Positions 9,524 through 18,692 of a stretch of 64,000 bases of DNA are shown in pieces. The notes below the pieces were generated by a model. The model made no database searches. It was not told the origin of the DNA and saw only the letters and a program-made list of their open reading frames with translations. The DNA is taken from the NCBI RefSeq assembly GCF_004403305.1, contig NZ_SOHE01000069.1, forward strand, positions 1 to 64,000, given 5' to 3'. Both the position numbers and the translations under genes were made by a program. Every line of letters starts with the position of its first letter. Positions within the stretch are counted from its first letter, which is position 1. Origin of the DNA: Cryobacterium frigoriphilum (GTDB taxonomy: Bacteria > Actinomycetota > Actinomycetes > Actinomycetales > Microbacteriaceae).

Positions 9524-10223
9524 CGCGGCCACCGTTGCTGACGCTCTGCTGCCGTCGACCCCGACCGCCCCGGGCGCTGTCGCACGGCCGCTCGCCGACC
9601 AGCGCGTCGACGTACCGATCTCCCAGACCAGCATGGTCTTTGAGGGCTACATCTGGGCGGTACGCCAGGAGAACTTCGAGTACAACGGATCGTCGATCAC
9701 CCGCGAATACATCGACCACCCCGGCGCGGTCGCCGTGCTCGCCCTCGACGACCAGGACCGTGTGCTGCTGATCAACCAGTACCGTCACCCCGTGCAGATG
9801 CGCGAGTGGGAACTGCCCGCCGGGCTGCTCGACATCGCCGGTGAAAACGCGCTCGTCGGCGCGAAGCGCGAGCTGGCCGAAGAGGCCGACGTGCAGGCCA
9901 CCGACTGGAACGTGCTCACCGAGTTCTACACCTCACCCGGCGGCAGCAACGAATGCCTGCGGGTGTACCTGGCCCGTGGCGTCTCGGCGGCGACGGACGT
10001 TTTCGAACGCACCGAAGAGGAGGCCGACATCGAGATTCGTTGGGTACCCCTCGACGAGGTCGTCGACGCGGTCCTGGCCCGTCGGCTGCAGAATCCGGGC
10101 CTGATCGTTGGCGTGCTCGCCGCCCAGGTCGCCCGGTCGCGGGGTTGGGCCTCGCTCGCGCCGGCGGATGCGCCGTGGCCGCGGCATCCGCGGGGTCGTC
10201 ACCTGCCCGACGCAGAGGCTTAG
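9516..10223 (+). CDS. NUDIX hydrolase, ADP-ribose pyrophosphatase type
   Basis: 235 residues. The Nudix box reads [24 protein letters not shown]; it has one extra residue between the first Gly and Glu and an Asp where the consensus has Gly, as seen in actinobacterial NudF-like proteins. It probably hydrolyses ADP-ribose or related nucleoside diphosphates. The ATG lies within the last codons of pyrG, an 8-base overlap. The last 20 residues are Pro/Arg-rich and probably disordered. Confidence 0.85.
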   Translation: MPDAATVADALLPSTPTAPGAVARPLADQRVDVPISQTSMVFEGYIWAVRQENFEYNGSSITREYIDHPGAVAVLALDDQDRVLLINQYRHPVQMREWELPAGLLDIAGENALVGAKRELAEEADVQATDWNVLTEFYTSPGGSNECLRVYLARGVSAATDVFERTEEEADIEIRWVPLDEVVDAVLARRLQNPGLIVGVLAAQVARSRGWASLAPADAPWPRHPRGRHLPDAEA

Positions 10224-10226
10224 ACC

Positions 10227-11144
10227 GTGCTGATCGAGGCGGCCGTGGACTCGTTTCTGCGGCACGTCTCGATCGAGCGTGGCCTGGCCAGCAACACCAT
10301 CGCCGCCTACCGGCGTGATCTCACGATCTACACGGGGTGGCTGGACGCGTCGGCGGTGACCGATCTGACAGCGGTGACAAGCGCCGAGATCTCGGAATTC
10401 GTGCGGTTTCTCGGCACCCGCGATCAGTCGCCGCTGACCGCGGCGTCGATTGCACGTGTGCTCTCGACCGTGCGCGGTTTTCACCGTTTTCTGCTCGACG
10501 AACAGATCGTGGCGGTCGATGTCGCCCACGACACCCGACCGCCGAAACTGGGGCTGCGCCTGCCGAAGGCGATCTCGATTGACCAGGTTGCCGCGCTGCT
10601 CGCCGCGACCGACGGCGACGAGGTGCAGCAACTGCGAGACAAGGCTCTGCTCGAACTGCTCTACGCGACCGGCGCCCGCGTCTCGGAGGTCGTCGACCTG
10701 AACGTCGACGACGTGCTCGAGGAGGTGCTCGAGCAATCCATGGTGCGCCTGACCGGCAAGGGCAACAAGCAGCGACTCGTGCCCGTCGGCAGCTACGCCC
10801 GCACGGCACTGCGCGCGTACCTCGTGCGCGCGCGGCCGGTCTTCTCGGCGCGCGGCAGCGCGACGCCCGCCCTGTTTCTCGGCGCGCGCGGACACCGCGT
10901 CAGCCGCCAGAACGCCTGGCTGATCATTCGCGCGGCGGCCGAACGCGCCGACCTCGGCGTGCCGGTGTCACCGCACACGCTGCGACACTCCTTCGCGACG
11001 CACCTGCTCGCCGGCGGCGCCGACGTGCGCGTCGTGCAGGAACTGCTCGGACATTCCTCGGTCGCCACGACGCAGATCTACACCCAGGTCACCGTCGACA
11101 CCCTGCGCGATATGTACACCACGGCTCACCCGCGCGCCCGCTGA
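10227..11144 (+). CDS. xerD: Site-specific tyrosine recombinase XerD
   Basis: 305 residues from GTG, three bases after the NUDIX stop. It has an N-terminal SAM-like core-binding domain and a C-terminal catalytic domain with the Arg of GARVSEVVDL, HTLRHSFATHLL, LLGHSSVATTQ and the nucleophilic Tyr in IYTQV. XerD resolves chromosome dimers at dif and can be used by mobile elements. It stands with parA, scpA and scpB in a chromosome-segregation block, distinguishing it from the phage-type integrase at 34425. Confidence 0.94.
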   Translation: MLIEAAVDSFLRHVSIERGLASNTIAAYRRDLTIYTGWLDASAVTDLTAVTSAEISEFVRFLGTRDQSPLTAASIARVLSTVRGFHRFLLDEQIVAVDVAHDTRPPKLGLRLPKAISIDQVAALLAATDGDEVQQLRDKALLELLYATGARVSEVVDLNVDDVLEEVLEQSMVRLTGKGNKQRLVPVGSYARTALRAYLVRARPVFSARGSATPALFLGARGHRVSRQNAWLIIRAAAERADLGVPVSPHTLRHSFATHLLAGGADVRVVQELLGHSSVATTQIYTQVTVDTLRDMYTTAHPRAR

Positions 11145-11210
11145 CCCGGGACGTGGGCACCGGATGTCGCCGCGTCGGCGGTTCGCGGCGGCCGCCGGGC
11201 CGCGTTCCGC

Positions 11211-11216
11211 TAGAAT
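11211..11216 (+). promoter_or_regulatory. -10 box for leaderless parA transcript
   Basis: TAGAAT lies seven bases before the GTG at 11224. There is no Shine-Dalgarno and no convincing -35. It would start the parA-scpA-scpB-rluB transcript. Confidence 0.5.
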
Positions 11217-11223
11217 CGACCGA

Positions 11224-12165
11224 GTGACAGGTGCAGCACGTATCGAAGGCGGGTCAGTGACGCGTAGGCAGAGTGACCGGATGGCTCTTCCCGGTTTTGA
11301 GACGACCGTGGAGAAAACCCCCGAGAAGCCCGTCGGCCCGACCGGTCGACAGAAGCACGAGTTTCCCGATCCGCGGCCCATTAAGCGCCACGGTCCGGCC
11401 CGCATCATCTCCCTTTGCAATCAGAAGGGCGGCGTGGGTAAGACCACGACGACCATCAACCTCGGTGCGGCCCTGGCGAGCTACGGCCGCCGGGTGCTGG
11501 CCATCGACTTCGACCCGCAGGGCGCCCTGTCGGCCGGCCTCGGTGTGCCCACGCACGACGTCACCACGATCTACGACCTGCTGCTCAACGGCAAGGTTGA
11601 CCCGAAAGAGGCGATCCAGCAGACATCCGTCGAAGGCCTCGACGTGATTCCGGCGAACATCGACCTGTCCGCCGCGGAGGTGCACCTCGTCAACGAGGTC
11701 GCCCGCGAACAGATTCTGGCCCGCGTGCTGCGCAAGGTCAGCGCCGACTACGACGTGATCCTCATCGACTGCCAGCCGTCGCTCGGAATCCTCACCGTCA
11801 ACGCGCTCACCGCGAGCCACGGCGTGCTGATTCCGCTCGAGTGCGAGTTCTTCGCCCTGCGCGGCGTGGCCCTGCTGATCGAAACCATCGACAAGGTGCG
11901 CGACCGGCTCAACCCGGCCATCGAACTCGACGGCATTCTCGCGACCATGTATGACTCGCGCACGCTGCACTCACGTGAGGTGCTCGAGCGGGTCGTCGAC
12001 GCTTTCGGCGACCGGGTGCTCGAAACCGTCGTCGGCCGTACCGTGAAGTTTCCCGACGCGAGTGTCGCCGGGGTGCCGATCACCGAATTCGCCCCGGAAC
12101 ACGCGGCTGCCAAGGCCTACCTGTCGGTGGCGCGGGAACTGATCCAGCGTGGCGCCGTCGCCTAA
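11224..12165 (+). CDS. parA: ParA/Soj-family chromosome partitioning ATPase
   Basis: 313 residues from GTG 11224; an upstream ATG at 11164 is in frame but would place the -10 box inside the gene. It carries the deviant Walker A KGGVGKTTTTINLG, ADP-binding IDFDPQGALS and the Walker B segment VILIDCQPSLG. The N-terminal 60 residues are a basic, probably disordered extension. No parB is nearby, so this is the second ParA-like protein found with scpAB in actinobacteria rather than the origin-proximal partition ATPase. It overlaps scpA by 17 bases. Confidence 0.92.
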   Translation: MTGAARIEGGSVTRRQSDRMALPGFETTVEKTPEKPVGPTGRQKHEFPDPRPIKRHGPARIISLCNQKGGVGKTTTTINLGAALASYGRRVLAIDFDPQGALSAGLGVPTHDVTTIYDLLLNGKVDPKEAIQQTSVEGLDVIPANIDLSAAEVHLVNEVAREQILARVLRKVSADYDVILIDCQPSLGILTVNALTASHGVLIPLECEFFALRGVALLIETIDKVRDRLNPAIELDGILATMYDSRTLHSREVLERVVDAFGDRVLETVVGRTVKFPDASVAGVPITEFAPEHAAAKAYLSVARELIQRGAVA

Positions 12166-12994
12166 GGTCGTCGAAAAAACGGTCCCGAGACCCGCGTTCT
12201 CGGTCGCCCTCGGTGACCTCGAGGGAAACTTCGAGGGCCCGTTCGACCTGCTGCTCCAGCTCATCTCGCGCCATGAAATGGACATCACCGAGGTGTCGCT
12301 GAGCCGGGTCACCGACGAATTCATCGGTTATCTGCGCGGCCTCGACGCGACCGAAGAGCTCGACCAGGCCACCGAATTTCTCGTCGTCGCGGCGACGCTG
12401 CTCGACCTCAAGGTCGCCGGGCTGTTGCCCGCCGGTGAGCTCGTCGACGCCGAAGATGCCGCCCTGTTCGAGGCCCGCGACCTGCTCTTCGCCCGGCTGC
12501 TGCAATACCGGGCCTTCAAAGAGGCCTCACGGTGGTTCACCGAGCATCTCGAGCTGGAAACCCAGCGCCACACCCGCACGGTGCGGCTCGAAGAGAAATA
12601 CCGCCAGCACACCCCCGAGCTGGTCTGGACGCTCAGCCTCGACGACTTCGCGGCCCTCGCCGCACTGGCCGTCACGCCCCGCGAGCTGCCCACGGTCGGC
12701 CTCGACCACCTGCACGCGCCGCTCGTCAGCATCCGCGAGCAGGCGGCTTTCGTCGTCGCCCGGCTGCAGGAGTGTGCCGCGCGGCACGAGCGCATCACCT
12801 TCCGCCAATTGATCGCCGACGCGGGGGAGAAGGGCGTCATCATCGCCCGGTTCCTCGCGGTGCTCGAGCTGTACCGGCACGGCGCGCTCGACTTTGACCA
12901 GCCCGAACCGCTCGGCGAACTCACCCTGCGCTGGGTCGCCGAGAACTGGTCGGACACCAGCCTCGCCACCCTCGGAGTTGACGATGACGCCTGA
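12149..12994 (+). CDS. scpA: Segregation and condensation protein A
   Basis: 281 residues from a GTG within the end of parA. ScpA is the kleisin of the SMC-ScpAB condensin. The N-terminal block FEGPFDLLLQLISRHEMDIT is the family signature, and the C-terminal winged-helix region ends LTLRWVAEN. Length is normal. The following scpB ATG lies within the last codons. Confidence 0.94.
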   Translation: MAPSPKVVEKTVPRPAFSVALGDLEGNFEGPFDLLLQLISRHEMDITEVSLSRVTDEFIGYLRGLDATEELDQATEFLVVAATLLDLKVAGLLPAGELVDAEDAALFEARDLLFARLLQYRAFKEASRWFTEHLELETQRHTRTVRLEEKYRQHTPELVWTLSLDDFAALAALAVTPRELPTVGLDHLHAPLVSIREQAAFVVARLQECAARHERITFRQLIADAGEKGVIIARFLAVLELYRHGALDFDQPEPLGELTLRWVAENWSDTSLATLGVDDDA

Positions 12995-13604
12995 CCCGAC
13001 GACCACGACCGAGACCGTGACAGCGGATGCCGCGCCCCGTCTCGACCGCAAGCTCGAAGCCCTGCTCATGGTCGCCGACGAACCGCAGTCGCTGGCGCTG
13101 CTGGCGACCGCGGTGGCCTGCCCGGTGGCCGAGGTGCGGGTATCCGTCGCCCGGCTGGTGGCCGATTTCGACGGCGTACCCCCAAGTGACGCGGCCCAGC
13201 CGGCCACCGTGCGGCGCGGCTTCGAACTGCGCGAGGTCGCCGGCGGCTGGCGTATCTACGTGCGCGCCGAGCACGACGACCTGCTGAGCGATTTCGTGCT
13301 CACCCAGAACCCGAGCAAGCTCAGCCAGGCCGCGCTCGAAACCCTCGCGGTAATCGCCTACAAGCAGCCGATCAGCCGCGGTTCGGTCGCGTCGATCCGG
13401 GCGGTCAACGTCGACTCCGTCGTGCGCACGCTGCTCGGCCGTGGCCTCATCACCGAGGCGTCGACCGACGCCGAAACCGGCGCGATCAACTACGCCACCA
13501 CTGACTTGCTGCTCCGCCAGCTCGGAATCAACTCGCTCGACGAGTTGCCACTTCTCTCACCGTTACTTTCCGACGGTGCCAACGGATTCGAGGATCTGCG
13601 ATGA
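12984..13604 (+). CDS. scpB: Segregation and condensation protein B
   Basis: 206 residues from ATG 12984. Tandem winged-helix protein that dimerises and binds ScpA in the SMC complex. The segment LSQAALETLAVIAYKQPISRG is the typical ScpB signature, followed by RTLLGRGLI. Overlaps scpA by 11 bases and rluB by 4 bases (ATGA). Confidence 0.93.
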   Translation: MTPDPTTTTETVTADAAPRLDRKLEALLMVADEPQSLALLATAVACPVAEVRVSVARLVADFDGVPPSDAAQPATVRRGFELREVAGGWRIYVRAEHDDLLSDFVLTQNPSKLSQAALETLAVIAYKQPISRGSVASIRAVNVDSVVRTLLGRGLITEASTDAETGAINYATTDLLLRQLGINSLDELPLLSPLLSDGANGFEDLR

Positions 13605-14476
13605 CACACGACACCCAACACAACACCCCCGATTTCGCGGGCAATCCCGACGCCGCCGCCGACGGCGTGCGCCTGCAGAAGGTGCTCGCCGGAGCCGGCG
13701 TCGCCTCTCGCCGAGTTTCCGAAGACCTGATCACGAGTGGCCGCGTGCGTGTGAACGGCAAGGTCGTCACCGAGCTCGGCCGTCGCGTGCACCCGGAAAG
13801 CGACCAGGTCGCCGTCGACAACGTCGCCGTGCAGCTCGACACCACCCGCCGCTACCTCATGCTCAACAAGCCCGTCGGTGTGGTCTCCTCGATGCAGGAC
13901 GAAAGCGGACGCCCCGACCTGCGTGAATTCACCGACCAGTTCGAGGAGCGCCTCTTCAATGTCGGCCGTCTCGACGCGCAGACCAGCGGCCTGCTGATCC
14001 TCACCAACGACGGTGACCTCGCGCACGTGCTCGCGCACCCCTCGTTCGGTGTCTCGAAGACCTACATCGCCAAGGTCGAGGGCCGCGTTTCGGCTCAGAC
14101 CGTGGGCAAGCTGCAGTCCGGCATCGAACTCGACGACGGCCCCATTCAGGCCGACAAGGCCCGCATCCTCGCGAGCCCTCCCGGTGACGGCTTCAGCATG
14201 GTCGAACTGTCGCTGCACTCCGGCCGTAACCGCATCGTGCGCCGCATGCTCGGCGCCGTCGGCCACCCCGTCGTCGACCTCGTTCGTCGCCAGTTCGGCC
14301 CGCTCAACCTCGGCACCCTGCGCCAGGGTGCCGTGCGCGAGCTCACCCGCGAGGAGCTCGGCGCGCTGCTGACCGTCTCCCGGTCGGCTCCGACCCCGAA
14401 CCGCGACGCTGCCCTCGCCAACGCGGCCGAGGAAGCGCACAACAACGACGAACAACAGCCCGACACCGACCGCTAG
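13601..14476 (+). CDS. rluB: 23S rRNA pseudouridine synthase (RluB/RsuA family)
   Basis: 291 residues. An N-terminal S4 domain (RLQKVLAGAGVASRR...) precedes the RsuA/RluB/E/F catalytic domain; the catalytic Asp is in VGRLDAQTSGLLILTNDGDL. It isomerises a uridine in 23S rRNA, by family near position 2605. The final 30 residues are a disordered tail. Translationally coupled to scpB. Confidence 0.92.
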   Translation: MTHDTQHNTPDFAGNPDAAADGVRLQKVLAGAGVASRRVSEDLITSGRVRVNGKVVTELGRRVHPESDQVAVDNVAVQLDTTRRYLMLNKPVGVVSSMQDESGRPDLREFTDQFEERLFNVGRLDAQTSGLLILTNDGDLAHVLAHPSFGVSKTYIAKVEGRVSAQTVGKLQSGIELDDGPIQADKARILASPPGDGFSMVELSLHSGRNRIVRRMLGAVGHPVVDLVRRQFGPLNLGTLRQGAVRELTREELGALLTVSRSAPTPNRDAALANAAEEAHNNDEQQPDTDR

Positions 14477-14502
14477 ACCGCCCGCGGCATCCGCTTCACC
14501 CT

Positions 14503-14538
14503 CGAAACACCCGAAACACTCGAAACACCCGTAACACC
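14503..14538 (+). repeat. Four tandem 9-bp repeats before tyrA
   Basis: CGAAACACC, CGAAACACT, CGAAACACC and CGTAACACC follow each other without gaps in the spacer between rluB and tyrA, ending three bases before the tyrA Shine-Dalgarno. Confidence 0.85.
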
Positions 14539-14552
14539 GAAGGAGTCGACCC

Positions 14553-15635
14553 GTGGTCGAAAGTCGCTTAACCGGCCCGGTTCGCATCGTCGGCGTCGGG
14601 CTGCTCGGCACGAGCATCGGCCTGGGCCTCACCGCCCGGGGCATCACGGTGACCCTCGCCGACGCCTCGCCCACGAACCTGAGCCTCGCCATCGATTACG
14701 GAGCAGGGGTCGCCGGCGGCCCCGACGACCAGCCGCAGCTGATCGTCGTCTGCGTGCCGCCCGATGTGACCGCCGACATCGTCGCGCGCGAGCTTGCGGC
14801 CTACCCCGACGCGATCGTGACGGACGTCGCGAGCGTCAAAGTCGCGCCCCTCACCGCCCTGCGGGCGAGCGGCGCCGACGTGTCCCGCTACATCGGCTCG
14901 CATCCGCTCGCCGGCCGCGAAAAGGGCGGCCCGCTCTCGGGCCGGGCCGACCTGTTCATCGGCCGTCCCTGGGTCGTTGCCGCGCACGACGCGATCAGCT
15001 ACCAGCAGGCCCGCGCGATTGACGATCTGATTCTCGACCTCGGCGCGATCCTGGTCGAGATGACCCCCGAAGAGCACGATCGCGGGGTCGCGCTCGTCTC
15101 CCACGCACCGCAGCTCGTGTCGACGCTGATGGCGCACCGGCTGACGGATGCCGCGCACTCCTCCCTGAACCTGGCCGGCCAGGGTCTGCGTGACGTGACG
15201 CGCATTGCCGCAAGCGACCCGGACCTGTGGGTGCAGATCCTCGCCGCGAACGCCCGCCCGGTGCGCGAGATTCTGCTGGCCTTCCGCGACGACCTCGACC
15301 GTGTCATTGACGCCCTCGACGACCCGCTCGCGCCCGGAGCACAGCGGCGCATCGCCGAAGAGCTCGCCGGCGGCAACGCCGGTGTCGCCCGACTGCCCGG
15401 CAAGCACGGCCAGGACCGCCGCTACGGTTCGATCATCGTGATGGTCGATGACCGCCCGGGCCAGGTTGCCCGGCTACTCGCCGAAATCGGCGAACTCGGC
15501 GTGAACATGGAAGACCTGCGCCTCGAACACTCACCGGGGGCCCAGATCGGGCTCGCCGAAATCTTTGTACTCCCCGAGGCCGTTTCGCGCCTCACCGAAG
15601 AGCTGGCCGCCCGCGGCTGGCGGATTGCTGGTTAA
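14553..15635 (+). CDS. tyrA: Prephenate dehydrogenase with C-terminal ACT domain
   Basis: 360 residues from GTG with AGGAG at 14541-14545. It oxidatively decarboxylates prephenate to 4-hydroxyphenylpyruvate in tyrosine synthesis. The Rossmann motif is VGVGLLGTSIGLGL, then SHPLAGREKGG and the dimerisation helices of PDH. Residues about 285-360 (GSIIVMVDDRPGQVARLLAE...) form an ACT domain likely to bind tyrosine for feedback inhibition. cmk follows after three bases. Confidence 0.93.
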   Translation: MVESRLTGPVRIVGVGLLGTSIGLGLTARGITVTLADASPTNLSLAIDYGAGVAGGPDDQPQLIVVCVPPDVTADIVARELAAYPDAIVTDVASVKVAPLTALRASGADVSRYIGSHPLAGREKGGPLSGRADLFIGRPWVVAAHDAISYQQARAIDDLILDLGAILVEMTPEEHDRGVALVSHAPQLVSTLMAHRLTDAAHSSLNLAGQGLRDVTRIAASDPDLWVQILAANARPVREILLAFRDDLDRVIDALDDPLAPGAQRRIAEELAGGNAGVARLPGKHGQDRRYGSIIVMVDDRPGQVARLLAEIGELGVNMEDLRLEHSPGAQIGLAEIFVLPEAVSRLTEELAARGWRIAG

Positions 15636-15638
15636 CGC

Positions 15639-16331
15639 ATGGGCCGACACACCCTCCCCACCCTCGTCGCGATCGACGGGCCGGCCGGAAGCGGCAAGTC
15701 CAGCGTGAGCCGCGCCGCCGCCCGGCGTCTCGGTTTCGCCTACCTCGACACCGGCGCCGCCTATCGGGCGTTCGCCTGGTTCAACATCGAACGTGAAATT
15801 GATACGAGCGATGCGGATGCCGTGCGCCGGCTGCTGCCGGAGTTCGACTACTCCATCGGTACCGACCCCGACGAGTACTACGTGCGGGTGGGGCAGACCG
15901 ACGTGACCGACGCCATCCGCTCACCCGAGGTCAGCGCCGCGGTCAGCGCGGTCGCCCGCATTCCGGCCGTACGCAGCCAGCTCACCGATCTGTTCCAGAG
16001 CCTGGCCACGAACGTGGATCGCCCCGGTGTGATCATCGAGGGGCGCGACATCACGACCGTCGTCGCGCCCGAGGCAGAGGTGCGCATTCTGCTCACGGCG
16101 TCCGAGCAGGCTAGAATGGATAGACGCTCCGCGGAAATTACAACCCAGTCGGCCGAAACCGTGGCAGAACAGCTGCGATCGCGAGATCGCGCAGACTCCC
16201 AGGTTGTCGACTTTATGAGCGCCGCAGACGGTGTGATAACCGTCGATTCCACCCATCTTGACTTTGAGCAGACCATTCAAGCGGTCATCGACGTCATCAA
16301 CACACGCACGAAGCGGGCATTGCATGAGTAA
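15639..16331 (+). CDS. cmk: Cytidylate kinase
   Basis: 230 residues from ATG. Phosphorylates CMP/dCMP with ATP. The P-loop is [14 protein letters not shown], followed by [12 protein letters not shown] and the GRDITTVV substrate segment. Its stop overlaps the start of der (ATGAGTAA), so the two are coupled, the usual actinobacterial arrangement. Confidence 0.95.
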   Translation: MGRHTLPTLVAIDGPAGSGKSSVSRAAARRLGFAYLDTGAAYRAFAWFNIEREIDTSDADAVRRLLPEFDYSIGTDPDEYYVRVGQTDVTDAIRSPEVSAAVSAVARIPAVRSQLTDLFQSLATNVDRPGVIIEGRDITTVVAPEAEVRILLTASEQARMDRRSAEITTQSAETVAEQLRSRDRADSQVVDFMSAADGVITVDSTHLDFEQTIQAVIDVINTRTKRALHE

Positions 16332-17835
16332 CGAATACGACGACACGAGCACAGCGCTCGATACCGAGCTGGCGGAACGACTCGCCAACCTCGACGAGGA
16401 ACTGGCCACGCGGCGTTCGACCGCGCTGCGCACCGGCCTCGACGAGTACGAACTCGACGACGAAGACCTCGACGTTCTCTCGAACGTCACCGACGACCCC
16501 GACGCGATTCAGTACCTGCCGGCGCTGCCGGTCATCGCTATCGTTGGCCGCCCGAACGTGGGTAAGTCCGCGCTCGTGAACCGTATCCTCGGCCGCCGCG
16601 AAGCGGTCGTTGAAGACACCCCCGGCGTCACCCGTGACCGCGTCACGTACAAGGGCGAGTGGGGCGAGCGTCACTTCAGCCTCGTCGACACCGGCGGCTG
16701 GGAGCCCGACGCCAAGGGCATCGACCGCTCCGTCGCCATGCAGGCCGAACTCGCCATCGAGCTCTCCGACCTCGTCATGTTCGTCGTCGACTCCAACGTG
16801 GGCCCGACCTCGACCGATGAGGCCGTCGTTCGTCTGCTGCGTAAGAGCGGCAAGCCCGTCTTCGTCATCGCCAACAAGGTCGACGATGTGCGCCAGGAGC
16901 CTGAAGCGGCCAGCCTGTGGGCGCTCGGCCTCGGCCAGCCCTGGCCGGTTTCCGCGCTGCACGGTCGCGGTGTCGCCGACCTGCTCGACGCGATTCTTGA
17001 AATTCTTCCGCACGTGTCGGCCGTTGCCAAGCAGGAGGTGGGCGGCCCGCGTCGCGTTGCTATCCTCGGGCGCCCGAACGTGGGCAAGTCCAGCCTGCTG
17101 AACAAGGTCGTGGGCGAGGAGCGCGTTGTTGTCAACGAGCTCGCCGGCACGACCCGCGACCCGGTCGACGAGCAGGTCGAGCTCGGCGGCAAGGTCTGGC
17201 GTTTCGTCGACACCGCCGGCATCCGTCGTCGTGTGCACCTCGCCCAGGGCGCCGACTTCTACGCCTCGCTGCGCACCAGTGCAGCCCTCGAAAAGGCCGA
17301 GGTCGCCGTTGTGCTGCTCGACGTCACCGAGGTCATCAGCGAGCAGGACATCCGTGTCATCGACCTCGTGATCGAGTCGGGCCGTGCGCTCGTTCTCGCC
17401 TTCAACAAGTGGGACATGATCGACGACGACCGTCGCCGCTATCTCGAGCGTGAGATCGAGCAGGACCTGGCCCACGTGGCCTGGGCCCCGCGCGTGAACA
17501 TTTCGGCCAAGACCGGTCGTCACATGGAGAAGCTCGTTCCGGCCCTTGAGCTCGCGCTCGAGTCGTGGGATACCCGCATCGCCACCGGCAAGTTCAACGC
17601 CTTCCTGGCCGAGCTCGCCGCGGCGCACCCGCACCCCGTGCGCAGTGGCAAGCAGCCGCGCATCCTGTTCGGCACGCAGGCCTCCAGCCGGCCGCCGACG
17701 TTCGTGGTCTTCACCACCGGGTTCCTCGACCCGGGTTACCGTCGCTACATTCAGCGTCGTCTGCGAGAGATCTACGGCTTCGAGGGAAGCCCGATCAACC
17801 TGTCGATGCGCGTGCGCGAGAAGCGCAAGCGCTAG
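16324..17835 (+). CDS. der: Ribosome-assembly GTPase Der (EngA)
   Basis: 503 residues from ATG 16324. It has two tandem GTPase domains: [22 protein letters not shown] and NKVD, then [14 protein letters not shown] and NKWD, and a C-terminal KH-like domain. An acidic N-terminal extension of about 65 residues is typical of actinobacterial Der. It matures the 50S subunit. Overlaps cmk by 8 bases; a strong terminator follows. Confidence 0.96.
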   Translation: MSNEYDDTSTALDTELAERLANLDEELATRRSTALRTGLDEYELDDEDLDVLSNVTDDPDAIQYLPALPVIAIVGRPNVGKSALVNRILGRREAVVEDTPGVTRDRVTYKGEWGERHFSLVDTGGWEPDAKGIDRSVAMQAELAIELSDLVMFVVDSNVGPTSTDEAVVRLLRKSGKPVFVIANKVDDVRQEPEAASLWALGLGQPWPVSALHGRGVADLLDAILEILPHVSAVAKQEVGGPRRVAILGRPNVGKSSLLNKVVGEERVVVNELAGTTRDPVDEQVELGGKVWRFVDTAGIRRRVHLAQGADFYASLRTSAALEKAEVAVVLLDVTEVISEQDIRVIDLVIESGRALVLAFNKWDMIDDDRRRYLEREIEQDLAHVAWAPRVNISAKTGRHMEKLVPALELALESWDTRIATGKFNAFLAELAAAHPHPVRSGKQPRILFGTQASSRPPTFVVFTTGFLDPGYRRYIQRRLREIYGFEGSPINLSMRVREKRKR

Positions 17836-17849
17836 GCCAGCCCGTCTAA

Positions 17850-17890
17850 CAGCCCCGCCTTCCCTGACCGGAAGGCGGGGCTGTTCGCGT
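17850..17890 (+). terminator. Rho-independent terminator after der
   Basis: A perfect 14-bp stem (17850-17863 with 17870-17883) with a six-base loop, followed by a short T-containing tail. It ends the housekeeping block. Confidence 0.88.
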
Positions 17891-17899
17891 TAACGGACA

Positions 17900-17935
17900 G
17901 AGGCCGCCGGTTCTGTTTCCAGAACCAGCGGCCTC
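17900..17935 (-). terminator. Hairpin, probable terminator for the minus-strand His-rich gene
   Basis: GAGGCCGC-CGGTTCTG pairs with CAGAACC-AGCGGCCTC around a TTTC loop, lying 19 bases beyond the stop of the minus-strand gene that ends at 17954. The T run on the minus strand is weak. Confidence 0.55.
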
Positions 17936-17953
17936 GTCGGTCAGGCGAGCGGC

Positions 17954-18250
17954 TTAGTGCTCGTCGTAGTGGCCTTCGTGCAGGGCGTGCTTGTGGCCGT
18001 CGTGCAGGTAGTCCGTGTGGTCGTCGTGGGCAACGGCCTCGTGGCCACAGGCGGCGCCGTGCTCGTGGTCGGCCGGAGCGTGCTCGGCCGCGGACTCGTG
18101 CTCGTCGTAGTGGCCCTCGTGCAGGGAGTGGTGGTGCGTGCCGTGCACGTAGTCGGTGTGACCGTCGTGGCTCACGGCCTGGTGGCCGCAGGCCTCGCCG
18201 TGCTCGTGCTCGGTGACGGAATGCTCGGCGTGAACGTCGATGAGGGTCAT
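17954..18250 (-). CDS. Histidine-rich peptide, probable zinc-binding
   Basis: 98 residues made of two copies of a unit of about 37 residues; each has HEHG(E/A)ACGH, then (H/D)DxHTDYxH, and ends HEGHYDEH. About a quarter of the residues are His, and each unit has one Cys. No signal peptide or membrane segment, so it should be cytosolic. It lies 11 bases downstream of an ArsR/SmtB-type regulator and is presumably cotranscribed with it, suggesting metal storage, buffering or delivery. Similar peptides are sometimes annotated as zinc-transporter parts, but nothing here looks like a transporter. The transition metal is inferred, not shown. Confidence 0.8.
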   Translation of the reverse strand: MTLIDVHAEHSVTEHEHGEACGHQAVSHDGHTDYVHGTHHHSLHEGHYDEHESAAEHAPADHEHGAACGHEAVAHDDHTDYLHDGHKHALHEGHYDEH

Positions 18251-18261
18251 GTGGTGCTCCT

Positions 18262-18591
18262 TTAGTGCGAGTGTGTTGATGTGGTCTCAGGGGAGTCGGG
18301 ATCCGAAGCCTCGAGAACGTGGTTGATGGCGTCCTCGACCACGTGGGCGACATGCTGGTCGGCGATCGCGTAGGTGGCTTCCCGGCCCGACCGGGTCACA
18401 ATCACGACCCCGGCGGTGCGCAGCACCTTGAGGTGCTGCGACACGAGGGGCTGTGACTGTCCGGTTGCCAGCACCAGCTCAGTCACCGTTGCCGGTGATT
18501 CGCTCAGTACTCGCATGATCGTGAGGCGTGACGTGGAGGCCAGTGCTTTGAACAGTTCGGCCGCCTCGGCGATGCCGCGATCAATTCCCAT
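18262..18591 (-). CDS. ArsR/SmtB-family metal-sensing repressor
   Basis: 109 residues from ATG 18591; a TTG at 18603 is an alternative start. The winged helix has the recognition helix SQPLVSQHLKVLRTAGV. The last helix reads ADQHVAHVVEDAINHVLE: an Asp-x-His followed ten residues later by a His and then a Glu, matching the spacing of the alpha-5 zinc sites of CzrA/SmtB, with Glu in place of the last His. There is no alpha-3 Cys-x-Cys site. It probably represses its own promoter and the His-rich gene, and releases DNA when zinc-like ions bind. Confidence 0.88.
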   Translation of the reverse strand: MGIDRGIAEAAELFKALASTSRLTIMRVLSESPATVTELVLATGQSQPLVSQHLKVLRTAGVVIVTRSGREATYAIADQHVAHVVEDAINHVLEASDPDSPETTSTHSH

Positions 18592-18617
18592 GGCTACAGA
18601 CAACCAGTTTCATAAAC

Positions 18618-18646
18618 ATATTGCAATCTATTTATGCAATGAACAA
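18618..18646 (-). promoter_or_regulatory. Promoter with ArsR-type inverted repeat
   Basis: On the minus strand TTGTTC (18641-18646) and CAATAT (18618-18623) are separated by exactly 17 bases. The inverted repeat ATTGCA-N9-TGCAAT (18620-18640) fills the spacer and touches the -10, a position where bound repressor would block polymerase. Confidence 0.6.
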
Positions 18647-18679
18647 TCGTTCTCAGTAATTTCGAAGGCGTATGGCGCG

Positions 18680-18685
18680 TAGCGT
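18680..18685 (+). promoter_or_regulatory. -10 box for leaderless SRPBCC gene
   Basis: TAGCGT is seven bases upstream of ATG 18693; no Shine-Dalgarno is visible. Confidence 0.4.
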
Positions 18686-18692
18686 TGCGCGT

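Noticed and set aside
11164-11223. Upstream ATG start for parA
   Set aside because: It would place the -10 box TAGAAT within the gene and add an unconserved basic leader; GTG 11224 fits the leaderless pattern seen elsewhere.
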